Source of the DNA: Leptolyngbya sp. BL0902
Lineage (GTDB): Bacteria > Cyanobacteriota > Cyanobacteriia > Phormidesmidales > Phormidesmidaceae
Reading direction: 5' to 3'
Assembly: GCF_016403105.1 (NCBI RefSeq)
Contig: NZ_CP046155.1
Span: forward strand, 2,695,906 to 2,759,905
Length of the DNA: 64,000 bases
A program made the position numbers and the translations under genes. The notes beneath the pieces were generated by a model. That model was not told where the DNA came from. It did not search any database and saw nothing but the letters and a program-made list of their open reading frames with translations. Position 1 is the first letter of the stretch; the number at the start of each line of letters is the position of its first letter. Positions 1 through 7,532 of the stretch are shown in pieces.

Positions 1-129
1 GCGGGCATGACCGAGGTGGGAATAGTCGTAGACCGTGACCCCGCAGCAGTACATCTTCACTCGTCCCGGCTCTAGGGGGTGCAGGGGTTCCTTGCGGCGG
101 GTCAGGGTGTTGTACAGAACAGGAGTCAT
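1..129 (-). CDS. cysS: Cysteinyl-tRNA synthetase, N-terminal 43 residues (partial)
   Basis: Charges tRNA-Cys with cysteine in the cytoplasm. Only the N-terminus is present; the gene runs off the left edge. The reverse-strand ATG at 129 opens [18 protein letters not shown], and the class I signature region follows: [19 protein letters not shown]. It contains the CGVTVYD segment, whose Cys is a zinc ligand in the family, and the HxGH-type ATP motif, here HLGH. These two motifs in this order are diagnostic. No frameshift is visible in the 43 codons. The upstream 232 bases carry no gene. Confidence 0.93.
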   Translation of the reverse strand, partial: MTPVLYNTLTRRKEPLHPLEPGRVKMYCCGVTVYDYSHLGHAR

Positions 130-146
130 GGGATGCGGGGATAGCA

Positions 147-179
147 ACTTGGGAGAGGGGCTGGGGGTGAGGGCAAAAC
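147..179. repeat. G-rich dispersed repeat, copy 1
   Basis: The 33 bases around ACTTGGGAGAGGGG followed by TGGGGGTGAGGG recur almost exactly at 12522-12554, after txlA. A related reverse-oriented version lies near 24655-24690. Such G-rich intergenic repeats are common in cyanobacterial genomes; their function is unknown. Confidence 0.6.
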
Positions 180-361
180 AGCGACTTAGGGGGCATTCGC
201 GAAACAATGCACCACCAATCCAAAGCCATGCACCGCTAATCCGCAACTATACCCCGTAGACAAACCCAACCCAGATCGATTCAACACTGAAAAGGGGCCA
301 GGCGCAACGCGCCCCCATCATTCCCCCCACGATTCCCCGTGAGAATCAACAAGCCTGGGCC

Positions 362-1198
362 TCAACCCCGCAGCAGCCACAGCCCGGTATAGGTCATGCC
401 CGAATCATCGGGACGCACCAGCAAGAAATGGAGCCCCTGACTGGCGGCTTTGCGCTGTTCAAACTGCTGACCCGCCTGGGCCATGTCGCTATCGGCAAAG
501 GTGGTCATCACCCAGCGGTCGCACAGTCCAGCATCGAGGATCAGCCCGTCGGGGTCTCCGGCCATGTAGCGCAAGGTGGCCGGATTCACCGACTGCACCC
601 ACTGGGCCAAGGCCATCGCCTGCCGTCCGCCGTCAATCACAATTCCCGGTAGCGGCGTGGTGCTGGCCAATCCAAGGGAGGAAGGCAACCATTCTGGCGG
701 CAACTGAGCGATGGGAATCGGTTCGTGGGGAAAGGTGCGCTCAAAATCCCCCGCCGCCAGGGTGACAAAGCCCCAGCGATCTCCCCACAAATTTTCCGCC
801 AGAGGCAAGGGCGGCGGCGACTCAAGGTGCAGCGGGTCGTAGACTGTCCCAGTAAAGTTCCCCAGGGTGGGATAAATCTCGGCTTTTTGGCGCAACCACT
901 GGTGCAGGGCTGGGGTGTAGCGAGTGGGGATTGTAGTCAACCCTAGATTTTTAGCGGCTAGGGTCAACAACGACAACGCCTGGGGCCGAAACACCTGAAT
1001 CTTTTCTGGGACATGCCCCGCCTGATCGATGGCTGCCTGAAGTTGAGCCGTCACCCAATCGGCACTCACTTCGGCCTGGGTTGTTTGGGCCTCATGGCGA
1101 AAGCCCAGATCGGCATCGCAGGCCAACCATTCCCACAGCGGCTCATTCTGGGCATTGGTGAGGGGAGGACGGTGGAGATCCAACTGCCAAACGGTCAT
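362..1198 (-). CDS. Tab2/Atab2-family RNA-binding protein
   Basis: Homologue of the Tab2/Atab2 family (formerly DUF1092). In algae and plants, members bind RNA and promote translation of photosystem I psaB and other photosystem mRNAs; the cyanobacterial role is less defined. The protein is 278 residues, the family's usual size. Family-like segments are the N-terminal MTVWQLDLHRPP, the acidic DADLGFRHEA region and the C-terminal DGLILDAGLCDRWVM. I chose the ATG at 1198 because MTVWQLD is the usual family N-terminus; the open frame extends 16 codons further without conserved sequence. It lies 19 bases downstream of a small membrane-protein gene on the same strand, so the two may be co-transcribed. 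Confidence 0.85.
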   Translation of the reverse strand: MTVWQLDLHRPPLTNAQNEPLWEWLACDADLGFRHEAQTTQAEVSADWVTAQLQAAIDQAGHVPEKIQVFRPQALSLLTLAAKNLGLTTIPTRYTPALHQWLRQKAEIYPTLGNFTGTVYDPLHLESPPPLPLAENLWGDRWGFVTLAAGDFERTFPHEPIPIAQLPPEWLPSSLGLASTTPLPGIVIDGGRQAMALAQWVQSVNPATLRYMAGDPDGLILDAGLCDRWVMTTFADSDMAQAGQQFEQRKAASQGLHFLLVRPDDSGMTYTGLWLLRG

Positions 1199-1217
1199 GG
1201 GGGTATGCAAAAAACAG

Positions 1218-1499
1218 CTAGGGGGCAGATTGTTCGGGAACACCAATCAGGTTGAAGTGATTCATCACCAATACCACTCCGGCGGCAGTGACGGCACCGA
1301 TAATCAGGCCCGTGCCCAGCAAGATTAGGAAGGCTCGCCGAATATCGCGCTTCATGCCGGGACTGAGGGTGTCGGTGACGGGCATTGGGGCTGGAGACTG
1401 GGGATCTTGGGGCAGGCGATCCGCCAGGGGCAGCAAATCCGGGGGGGTAGATCCATTGGTGGATGGGCCGGACTCTGAGGCAAAGGGGGACTCACTCAT
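1218..1499 (-). CDS. Small single-span membrane protein, unknown function
   Basis: A 93-residue protein that I do not recognise as a named family. The first half is Pro/Ser-rich and probably disordered. Residues about 50-83 form MKRDIRRAFLILLGTGLIIG plus a further hydrophobic stretch, one strong transmembrane helix preceded by basic residues, so the N-terminus should face the cytoplasm. It sits between ccmP and the tab2-like gene on the same strand with short gaps, which suggests an operon. Many cyanobacterial photosynthesis-related proteins look like this, but no function can be assigned from sequence. Confidence 0.6.
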   Translation of the reverse strand: MSESPFASESGPSTNGSTPPDLLPLADRLPQDPQSPAPMPVTDTLSPGMKRDIRRAFLILLGTGLIIGAVTAAGVVLVMNHFNLIGVPEQSAP

Positions 1500-1556
1500 G
1501 GGAAAGAGGGGGGCTAAGGGCAGGGAAAAGCGTTCTCGCGTGGCACTTTCGTGGCG

Positions 1557-2198
1557 CTATTCATGGCGCTGTTGGTGGGGGTGATCCCGTCCAGCAACCG
1601 ACTCCATGGCGGCGAGGACAGCTTGTTGGGCGGCGAGAATGTCGCGTTCTTCGCCACCGAGGTAAAGGCGACCAAAGCTACCCACGGAGCTAATTTGCAG
1701 AATGTTGATCAGGGCGGCCTTCTCGGCTTCGTTGGCCGCTAGGGAGGCGTAGGCGGCGGGCTCTACCTCAAACACATAGAGGGTTTGGCCTGCCACAATC
1801 ATGTTGCCTCGACGGTTGCGGTTGATGAGCTGCACATGGTGGGGATCGAGGTTACGAATCACCTGGCTAGAGATAATCCGAGGTTTCAGTCGTTCGCGGT
1901 AGCTCACCCCTAGGGCATCCAGCATGGCTTGGCCAGCGGCGTGAACTTCCCCCTGTTTGTTAGCGTGGATTTCTAGCAGCCCGTAGAGCCGTTCTACAAT
2001 CAGCGTTCCAGGGCGCACCACCGCCGCCTTCAGGCCAATGTCGAGGATTCGGTTGATTTCAATGCCGGGGGAAATTTCAACCCAGAGGGAAGCATCCCCT
2101 GGTAGCGGCAAAAAACCCAGGGACACCGTGCCCATGTAGGCGGCGTGCTGGGGTTGAAGATTATCTATATATACGTAACTACGAAGATCGACGCCCAA
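1557..2198 (-). CDS. ccmP: Carboxysome shell protein CcmP (tandem BMC domains)
   Basis: Shell protein of the beta-carboxysome. CcmP has two fused bacterial microcompartment domains and forms stacked trimers with a large gated pore, thought to pass larger metabolites. The 213 residues match the family length. The N-terminus [20 protein letters not shown], the [15 protein letters not shown] segment, [22 protein letters not shown] and [13 protein letters not shown] closely follow the Synechococcus CcmP pattern as I know it. The start codon is TTG at 2198: no in-frame ATG exists nearby and family alignment places MGV there. CcmP is typically a satellite locus apart from the main ccmKLMNO operon, as here. 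Confidence 0.92.
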   Translation of the reverse strand: MGVDLRSYVYIDNLQPQHAAYMGTVSLGFLPLPGDASLWVEISPGIEINRILDIGLKAAVVRPGTLIVERLYGLLEIHANKQGEVHAAGQAMLDALGVSYRERLKPRIISSQVIRNLDPHHVQLINRNRRGNMIVAGQTLYVFEVEPAAYASLAANEAEKAALINILQISSVGSFGRLYLGGEERDILAAQQAVLAAMESVAGRDHPHQQRHE

Positions 2199-2285
2199 AG
2201 GTCTAGAGTCCGACGTGCTGCACTGGGTATAGAGTATAAACCTTGCCTAGGGCCAGAACCGAAGTCGGATAGATAAAACCTGGGG

Positions 2286-2633
2286 TTAAAACTGGGTGCC
2301 AAAGCCGATGGAGGTGTCGCCCATGGTGCTGTATAGGGTGAGCCCTAGGGGCAGATTGAGGTTGCCGTCCTTATCTAGAAAATTTCCTAGAAGCGGAAGC
2401 TGCTGGAAGTCGATCACCATCGGCAAGGTGTCATCCGCCGTATTCATCTGGTGCTGGATATGGTCGGCAAGACGGTTGAGGTGGTGGGCATCCTGGGAGG
2501 CTGGCGGCAGCGTTTCCAGCATCGATACAGAGGTTTGCGCTTCTAGGGAATAACTGGCCCTGGCGGGGAGAGCACCGCTACTGAGGCCAACCATTGCCAG
2601 CGCCACGAGCCAAGGAGAAATAGCGTTCATCAT
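2286..2633 (-). CDS. Small exported protein, unknown function
   Basis: A 115-residue protein opening with a clear Sec signal peptide: MMNAISPWLVALAMVGLSSG, then a likely cleavage after ALPARA-S. The mature part of about 88 residues has no cysteines and ends DTSIGFGTQF. I recognise no domain. It is read away from the divergent M15 peptidase gene and lies upstream of ccmP on the same strand with an 87-base gap. It would be periplasmic or lumenal. Confidence 0.5.
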   Translation of the reverse strand: MMNAISPWLVALAMVGLSSGALPARASYSLEAQTSVSMLETLPPASQDAHHLNRLADHIQHQMNTADDTLPMVIDFQQLPLLGNFLDKDGNLNLPLGLTLYSTMGDTSIGFGTQF

Positions 2634-3019
2634 CTAACCAGGGGGTAATCAGCGGGGACACAACGAACATCGACAACCGATGGATTTAGGAACGACCAAG
2701 GTAGGGGCAGGTTTGGGCTTGCCTTGGAATGGGTGTAGGCCACCACAAGCGTCACCACGGCACCCCTGCCAAACTGTACTTACCTATAACCCAGGAGTCC
2801 TGAGCGCTCAAACAAACGTTGTAAGTGTTTACGCATAGGGGCATTTTGAAACAATGGCTTCAGCTTCACATCCCCCATAGTGGTGAGGCGGTGGCATACC
2901 CTAGGGCAGAATGTGTCAATGCTCTAGAATTTGGGCATAACTATAGGCAGACTGCCACAGGTTTGCCGTCCGTAAGCGGTGACTCTGGATTAGCCACGTA
3001 CCAAGGGTAGGGCGATGTT
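2634..3019. other. Intergenic region between divergent genes (386 bp)
   Basis: No gene is supported here. It separates the minus-strand exported protein from the plus-strand M15 peptidase and must hold promoters for both. I see no strong -35/-10 pair, tRNA or structured RNA. A 61-codon open frame at 2825-3010 lacks coding character. Confidence 0.5.
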
Positions 3020-4222
3020 ATGTACCTAAAAACCAAGCAAGAGACCTACTTCAAAAAACGTCTGGCTCCGGCGGATCAGTTGCCGGAAGCAGAGAAGGTG
3101 AGTGTTCCAGCGGGGCAAACCCTAGATATCCAGTACTACGTGGACTTGGGCGACCATTGGCAGGTGGTGTTGGCCCAGCCCAGCCTCGATGCCGACACGC
3201 TGATTTGGCTGGTCTACGAACCGGACGTGGAAATTCAGACCTCGGTGCAGCTCACGGTGATTAGCGACACCCTATTCAAGCAAGCGCCCACCCTCTCCAG
3301 TCAGCTTGCTGAGGCCCAAAAAGTCTTTGTAAAAACGGGCACCCAATACAATTTGCTGGGCTATCTGCCTGCCCTGGGGAATCATTTCAAAATCACCCTA
3401 GCAGGGGCTAACCTAGGGCCAGAGCAGCGCCATACCTGGTACGTCTATCAGCCCGACGTGAAAATCTCCGGCAGCCGCCAAGAACTGCGCGTCATCAGCG
3501 ATACCCTGCTCAAGGCCCAGCCCCAGCTTTCCGCCGAACTCAGCGAGGCCGATCAGGTATTTACCAAAAAAGGCACCGTGTTCTGGCTCAATTCCTACGG
3601 CAGCGTAGAGCGCAACCACATCAAAGTGGCCCTGGAGGGGGCGGGGCTAGGGCCACAGCAGCGCAACACCTGGTACGCCTACGTCCCCGATGTGGAAATT
3701 AACGGCAACGAACCCAACAATCGGCCCCAGGATCACAGCCCGGTGAAGCAAGCGGCCACCCCCAAGGATCCCGGCATGGCCATGCGCTTCCCCGGATTTA
3801 GCGCCATCTACTACACCAACCACCCCATCCTCTGGAAGACCGCCAGCGGCAATCCCGGTAACTTTACCTGGGGCGAGGCCACCCACAACGGCACCCGCCT
3901 TCCCGAAAGCGCCCAGGTGGTCTACGGCATCGTTCGCATTGCCCAGGCTATGGAGGAGATTCGCGCCATCTACGGCAACCGCCCGATTACGGTGAACTCC
4001 TGGTATCGGCCCAGGGCTATCAATGCTGCCGTGGGTGGGGCCAGCCAGTCCCGCCACCTCCAGGGCGATGCGGTGGACTTCAACGTTTCCGGCATCCACC
4101 CCCACGATGTCTACAAACGCCTAGATGACTGGTGGGGCAACCGGGGAGGACTCGCCAGCGCCACCAGTTTCACCCACATCGATACCCGTGGCCATCGTGC
4201 CCGCTGGGCCTATGGTTTCTAG
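3020..4222 (+). CDS. M15-family peptidase with three N-terminal SH3-like repeats
   Basis: Predicted peptidoglycan peptidase of the M15 (D-Ala-D-Ala carboxypeptidase/endolysin) family, 400 residues. Residues 1-230 hold three copies of a roughly 70-residue unit, each running from a Tyr/Leu-Phe-Lys segment through a conserved E-A-(E/D/Q)-(K/Q)-V and ending W-x-x-Y-x-P-D-V-x-I. These look like SH3-type wall- or ligand-binding repeats. After a short linker comes the catalytic domain, with the zinc motif HxxGxAxD as H346-LQGDAV-D353 and a second zinc His in THID near residue 386. There is no signal peptide, unusual for a wall enzyme and typical of phage-type endolysins. The RDD gene starts 17 bases after the stop, so the two are probably co-transcribed. 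Confidence 0.8.
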   Translation: MYLKTKQETYFKKRLAPADQLPEAEKVSVPAGQTLDIQYYVDLGDHWQVVLAQPSLDADTLIWLVYEPDVEIQTSVQLTVISDTLFKQAPTLSSQLAEAQKVFVKTGTQYNLLGYLPALGNHFKITLAGANLGPEQRHTWYVYQPDVKISGSRQELRVISDTLLKAQPQLSAELSEADQVFTKKGTVFWLNSYGSVERNHIKVALEGAGLGPQQRNTWYAYVPDVEINGNEPNNRPQDHSPVKQAATPKDPGMAMRFPGFSAIYYTNHPILWKTASGNPGNFTWGEATHNGTRLPESAQVVYGIVRIAQAMEEIRAIYGNRPITVNSWYRPRAINAAVGGASQSRHLQGDAVDFNVSGIHPHDVYKRLDDWWGNRGGLASATSFTHIDTRGHRARWAYGF

Positions 4223-4239
4223 GAATGTAGGGTTGACCC

Positions 4240-5025
4240 ATGGGCCTGTTTAGAACCGTCACCATCCGCACCCCAGAAAGCATTGAGCTGGAATTTGTGC
4301 TGGCGGGCATTGGCAGCCGCGCTGTGGCCCTCGTGGTGGACTATCTCTGCCTGGGGCTGGGGCTGTTTACCCTATCGGTGCTGTACAGCATTGTGCTGAT
4401 CCAACTCCTCAGTTTAGAGCCCATCTTTAACACCGCCACCGCCACCATCCAGCTTTGGGTAACGGCCATTTTTCTGGTGCTGCTGTTTGCCCTGTATATC
4501 GGCTACTTTGTGCTGTTTGAAACCCTCTGGTTTGGCCAAAGTCCGGGCAAGCGCTACACCAAAATTCGCGTCATCCGCGACGACGGACAACCGGAACGCA
4601 TCGCCCAAGCCACCCTGAGATCCCTCCTGCGTCCAGTGGACGACATCCTGTTTCTGGGCTTCTTCTGCATCCTCCTCACCCCCCAGGAAAAACGGATCGG
4701 CGACTGGCTGGCGGGCACCCTAGTCGTGCAGGTAGACCCCAACACCAGCGGCCAAATCACCATCCCCGAACGATCCCAGGCCATCGGGAAAGACCTGATC
4801 ACCCTGGCGGATCTGGGCAAGCTCAGTCCCGATGATCTCGCTACGATTCGAGACTTTCTGCAACGTCGCACGACCCTCAGCCCCAAGGCCAAAAACCAGG
4901 TCAGCGACCAACTGGCCCGTCGCTATCGGGATCAGATTGGTCTAGAACGCTTGCCCACGGAGATGACGGCGAATACGTTTTTGGAGGCGCTGTATTGGGC
5001 GTATCAGGAGGGGAGTGGGGGGTAG
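4240..5025 (+). CDS. RDD-family membrane protein
   Basis: Integral membrane protein of 261 residues. The RDD domain fills the first about 165 residues: an N-terminal strand (TVRTPESIELEF type), then Arg/Asp-containing helices (IGSRAVALVVDYL), three hydrophobic spans, and GQSPGKRYTKIRVIRDDGQP, the family signature. The C-terminal about 90 residues are soluble. RDD proteins have been linked to ion or small-solute transport, but most are uncharacterised. It follows the M15 peptidase closely, and the stop codon runs straight into a GGGAATG simple repeat. Confidence 0.82.
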   Translation: MGLFRTVTIRTPESIELEFVLAGIGSRAVALVVDYLCLGLGLFTLSVLYSIVLIQLLSLEPIFNTATATIQLWVTAIFLVLLFALYIGYFVLFETLWFGQSPGKRYTKIRVIRDDGQPERIAQATLRSLLRPVDDILFLGFFCILLTPQEKRIGDWLAGTLVVQVDPNTSGQITIPERSQAIGKDLITLADLGKLSPDDLATIRDFLQRRTTLSPKAKNQVSDQLARRYRDQIGLERLPTEMTANTFLEALYWAYQEGSGG

Positions 5026-5063
5026 GGAATGGAGAATGGGGAATGGGGAATGGGGAATGGGGG
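5025..5063. repeat. GGGAATG-type simple repeat
   Basis: About five imperfect copies of a 7-base GGGAATG/GGGGAAT unit start at the RDD stop codon. Low-complexity tract probably grown by slippage; no function is evident. Confidence 0.75.
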
Positions 5064-5238
5064 GACGGAATGGAGAGTAGGAAGTCGGAAGGGGGGTGTG
5101 GAGTCTTATGGGTTTCTGACTTTTGGCGAGTATTGTATTAAGCAGTCTTGACTATCCGCTTGTCTGAGGATAAGTTAAGCCCGAAGTTGATATAAATCAG
5201 CCCCCTTTTATTCAATTTGCCCCAACAAGGAGACAATC

Positions 5239-5574
5239 ATGGGTTTTTTAGGTAAGCTTTTCGGCAAAAAAGAAGAGGAAAAAGCCGCTAAAGCTGGCAA
5301 GGTAAACGTGGCTGCTGCCGCTACCAGTGCTGGCATCCCCCCCGAAAAAGTGGGTCTCGATGGCCTGTTTGACGAAAGCGGGCTGGCCAAGCGTGTGGCT
5401 TTGGCATTGGATGAAGCCAACATCTCTGACAACGTGGGGCTGTGGGTGGCCCAAACGGGTTCCACCGTCGTCCTGAAGTACAACCCCGATGCGGCTGGCG
5501 TTCTGGAACAGGCTAAAAAAGTGGCCATGGGCGTCAGCGGGGCCACCGCCGTTACCGCTCAACCTAACAGCTAA
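5239..5574 (+). CDS. Small conserved cyanobacterial protein, unknown function
   Basis: A 111-residue protein preceded by a strong ribosome site (AAGGAG, 7 bases before ATG). The N-terminus MGFLGKLFGKKEEEKAAK is amphipathic and lysine-rich; the middle LDGLFDESGLAKRVALALDE looks helical; the rest ends in an Ala/Val-rich stretch. No transmembrane helix or catalytic motif is visible. The good ribosome site and codon use make it a real gene. I know no function for it. Confidence 0.7.
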   Translation: MGFLGKLFGKKEEEKAAKAGKVNVAAAATSAGIPPEKVGLDGLFDESGLAKRVALALDEANISDNVGLWVAQTGSTVVLKYNPDAAGVLEQAKKVAMGVSGATAVTAQPNS

Positions 5575-5616
5575 TTAGAGGACACAGCCTACCCTCGCTA
5601 GCCCCAAAGCTGATAG

Positions 5617-5649
5617 CCAAGCCCAGGAGCCCACCGCTCTTGGGCTTGG
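5617..5649. terminator. Hairpin between convergent genes
   Basis: Perfect 9-bp stem CCAAGCCCA / TGGGCTTGG, with an outer GACACA / TGTGTC pairing at 5581-5586 and 5651-5656. It lies between the plus-strand small protein and the minus-strand hypB, where a bidirectional terminator would be expected, but no T-run follows. Confidence 0.45.
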
Positions 5650-5709
5650 TTGTGTCTATCTGGGCCATGAATGCAGATAGGGAGCCCGTGCCATGCGCCA
5701 GAGGTGAAC

Positions 5710-6414
5710 CTAACGCTGGAGGGGCTGTGCCAAGGCCGAAGATTGAGCCTGACAGCGGTGGCGCACCCAACTAAACCAGGCTTCTAGGCCCTCCCCAGTT
5801 TTGGCGGAAACCGGAAGGATGGCCGCATGGGGGTTCATCTGGCGGACGTTGGCCGTAATGCGCTCTAGGCTGATGTCTAGGTAGGGGGCCAAGTCCATTT
5901 TGGTCAGCAGCAGACAGTCGGCCTCCTGGAACATGATGGGGTATTTCAGGGGTTTGTCTTCCCCTTCGGTAATGCTGAGCAGGGCCACCTTGGCGTGTTC
6001 GCCCACCTCAAATTCGGCGGGGCAGACGAGGTTGCCCACGTTTTCCACCAGCACGAGGTCAAACTGGGTGGGGTCGTAGGTGTGGGAAAAGGTGTGGATC
6101 CCCCCGGCCACCATTTGGGCATCGAGATGGCAGGATCGCCCGGTGTTGATGGCGATCACGGGAATGCCATACTGACGCAGGCGGTCGGCATCGAGTTCGG
6201 TGGTCATGTCCCCTTCAATCACGGCCATTCTGAGGTCGTGGTGCAGTCCGGCGAGGGTGCGCTCCAGCAGGGCGGTTTTTCCGGCACCGGGGCTGCTCAT
6301 TAGGTTGAAGCAGGTGATGCCCCACTCGTCAAAGTGGGCACGGTTGTGGTCGGCTCCGGTTTGGTTTGCGTGGAGTAGGTCAATCCCGAGGGCGGCGTCA
6401 AAGGTTTGGTGCAT
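5710..6414 (-). CDS. hypB: Hydrogenase/urease-type nickel chaperone GTPase HypB
   Basis: GTPase that helps insert nickel into [NiFe] hydrogenase, working with HypA. P-loop [14 protein letters not shown], the [17 protein letters not shown] switch region, [12 protein letters not shown] (with metal-ligand Cys and His), [20 protein letters not shown] and the [12 protein letters not shown] specificity region are all present. I chose ATG 6414 ([18 protein letters not shown]), matching cyanobacterial HypB starts; the frame opens 28 codons earlier without conserved residues. The protein is 234 residues and lacks the His-rich nickel-storage N-terminus of some HypB proteins. No hypA or hydrogenase gene is nearby, so it is an isolated copy in this window. 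Confidence 0.92.
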   Translation of the reverse strand: MHQTFDAALGIDLLHANQTGADHNRAHFDEWGITCFNLMSSPGAGKTALLERTLAGLHHDLRMAVIEGDMTTELDADRLRQYGIPVIAINTGRSCHLDAQMVAGGIHTFSHTYDPTQFDLVLVENVGNLVCPAEFEVGEHAKVALLSITEGEDKPLKYPIMFQEADCLLLTKMDLAPYLDISLERITANVRQMNPHAAILPVSAKTGEGLEAWFSWVRHRCQAQSSALAQPLQR

Positions 6415-6547
6415 GGGCTGATGTGGCAATAAGGAAATTGCGATGAAGGGTTCGCGATGACCTCCTAGGCGGTGAAAAATCATCGCGATACAGCCCACTG
6501 TAGGGCAGGACGAGGGTTCTCGTCAGGCAGAAAAGACGGGGCTTGGT

Positions 6548-6715
6548 GTGGAGTGTCCTAACGTTTCTCCTCCCCGCCAAGCCCTGGCCAATGTCCTGGG
6601 CGAAGATAGCCAGGTCGTGGGACACCAGCTTTGGGGGACATCCGCTTTGCGGGACGTAAACTTTTTCGACGTTCTGCTCGATACCCTCGACCCTCTCTGT
6701 ACCGAGAAAATATGA
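6548..6715 (+). CDS. Possible small ORF, 55 residues, low confidence
   Basis: Between divergent hypB and lemA, a GTG-started frame reads VECPNVSPPRQALANVLGED and ends LLDTLDPLCTEKI before TGA at 6713. Third positions favour G/C in the way of neighbouring genes. There is no good ribosome site, no ATG, and I recognise no family. It could be a remnant or chance. Confidence 0.2.
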   Translation: MECPNVSPPRQALANVLGEDSQVVGHQLWGTSALRDVNFFDVLLDTLDPLCTEKI

Positions 6716-6784
6716 TGGGGCTGGATGGACGTTTAGGTCGTTAAGGTCAGATCAGGCGCGACAGTCAATCAGGAGATCGAATCC

Positions 6785-7375
6785 ATGGGCTTCATGATTA
6801 TAGTGCTGGTGTTGCTGCTGGCGGGCGGGTTTATGATCGCCAACCTGTACAACCAGTTGGTAACGAAGCGCAACCGCTACAAAAATGCCTACGCCCAAAT
6901 TGATGTGCAGCTCCAGCGCCGCTACGACCTCATCCCTAACCTGGTGGAGAGCGTTAAGGGCTATATGGCCCACGAACAGGGTACCCTCACAGCCGTGATC
7001 AATGCCCGGAACTCTGCTCTTACAGCCAGTCGGGCGGCGTCCCAAGCTCCGGGCGATCCCCAGGCGATGCAGCAGTTGGCGGCGGCGGAGGGAGCCCTCA
7101 CCGGAAGCCTCGGTAAGCTGTTTGCCCTATCGGAAAGCTATCCCGACCTCAAGGCGAACCAAAACATGGGTCAACTGATGGAGGAACTGTCCTCCACAGA
7201 AAACCGCATTTCCTTTGCCCGTCAGGCGTTTAACGATGCCGTCACCTTCTACAACACCACCCGCGAAACCTTCCCCAGCAACCTGATCGCCAGTTCCTTT
7301 AACTTTGGCCCAGCGGAACTCCTGGAGGAAGTGGCCCCAGAGGTGCGCGAGGTGCCACGGGTGTCCTTCAGCTAG
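6785..7375 (+). CDS. lemA: LemA-family membrane protein
   Basis: LemA proteins have one N-terminal membrane helix and an extracytoplasmic or cytoplasmic helical bundle; their function is not settled, but they often pair with an M48 protease. The 196 residues open MGFMIIVLVLLLAGGFMIAN (transmembrane), then the family signature NRYKNAYAQIDVQLQRRYDL and IPNLVESVKGYM, and ENRISFARQAFNDAVTFYN near residue 140. Start at 6785 is supported by an AGGAGA ribosome site about 9 bases upstream. The M48 protease gene follows after 157 bases, the usual partnership. Confidence 0.92.
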   Translation: MGFMIIVLVLLLAGGFMIANLYNQLVTKRNRYKNAYAQIDVQLQRRYDLIPNLVESVKGYMAHEQGTLTAVINARNSALTASRAASQAPGDPQAMQQLAAAEGALTGSLGKLFALSESYPDLKANQNMGQLMEELSSTENRISFARQAFNDAVTFYNTTRETFPSNLIASSFNFGPAELLEEVAPEVREVPRVSFS

Positions 7376-7532
7376 GGAAATTGGCCTCAGAATTGGGCTC
7401 AGCCCATGTCTGGAGCCCGGTTGTCATAGGGCATGGTTTCCTCGATGGTGGGCGGTTCCCATCCTACGGTTTCTACGGTTTCGGTAATGCAGATCTGGTG
7501 GGGAATGGCCTTCCCCATACTGTTGGGGCACC

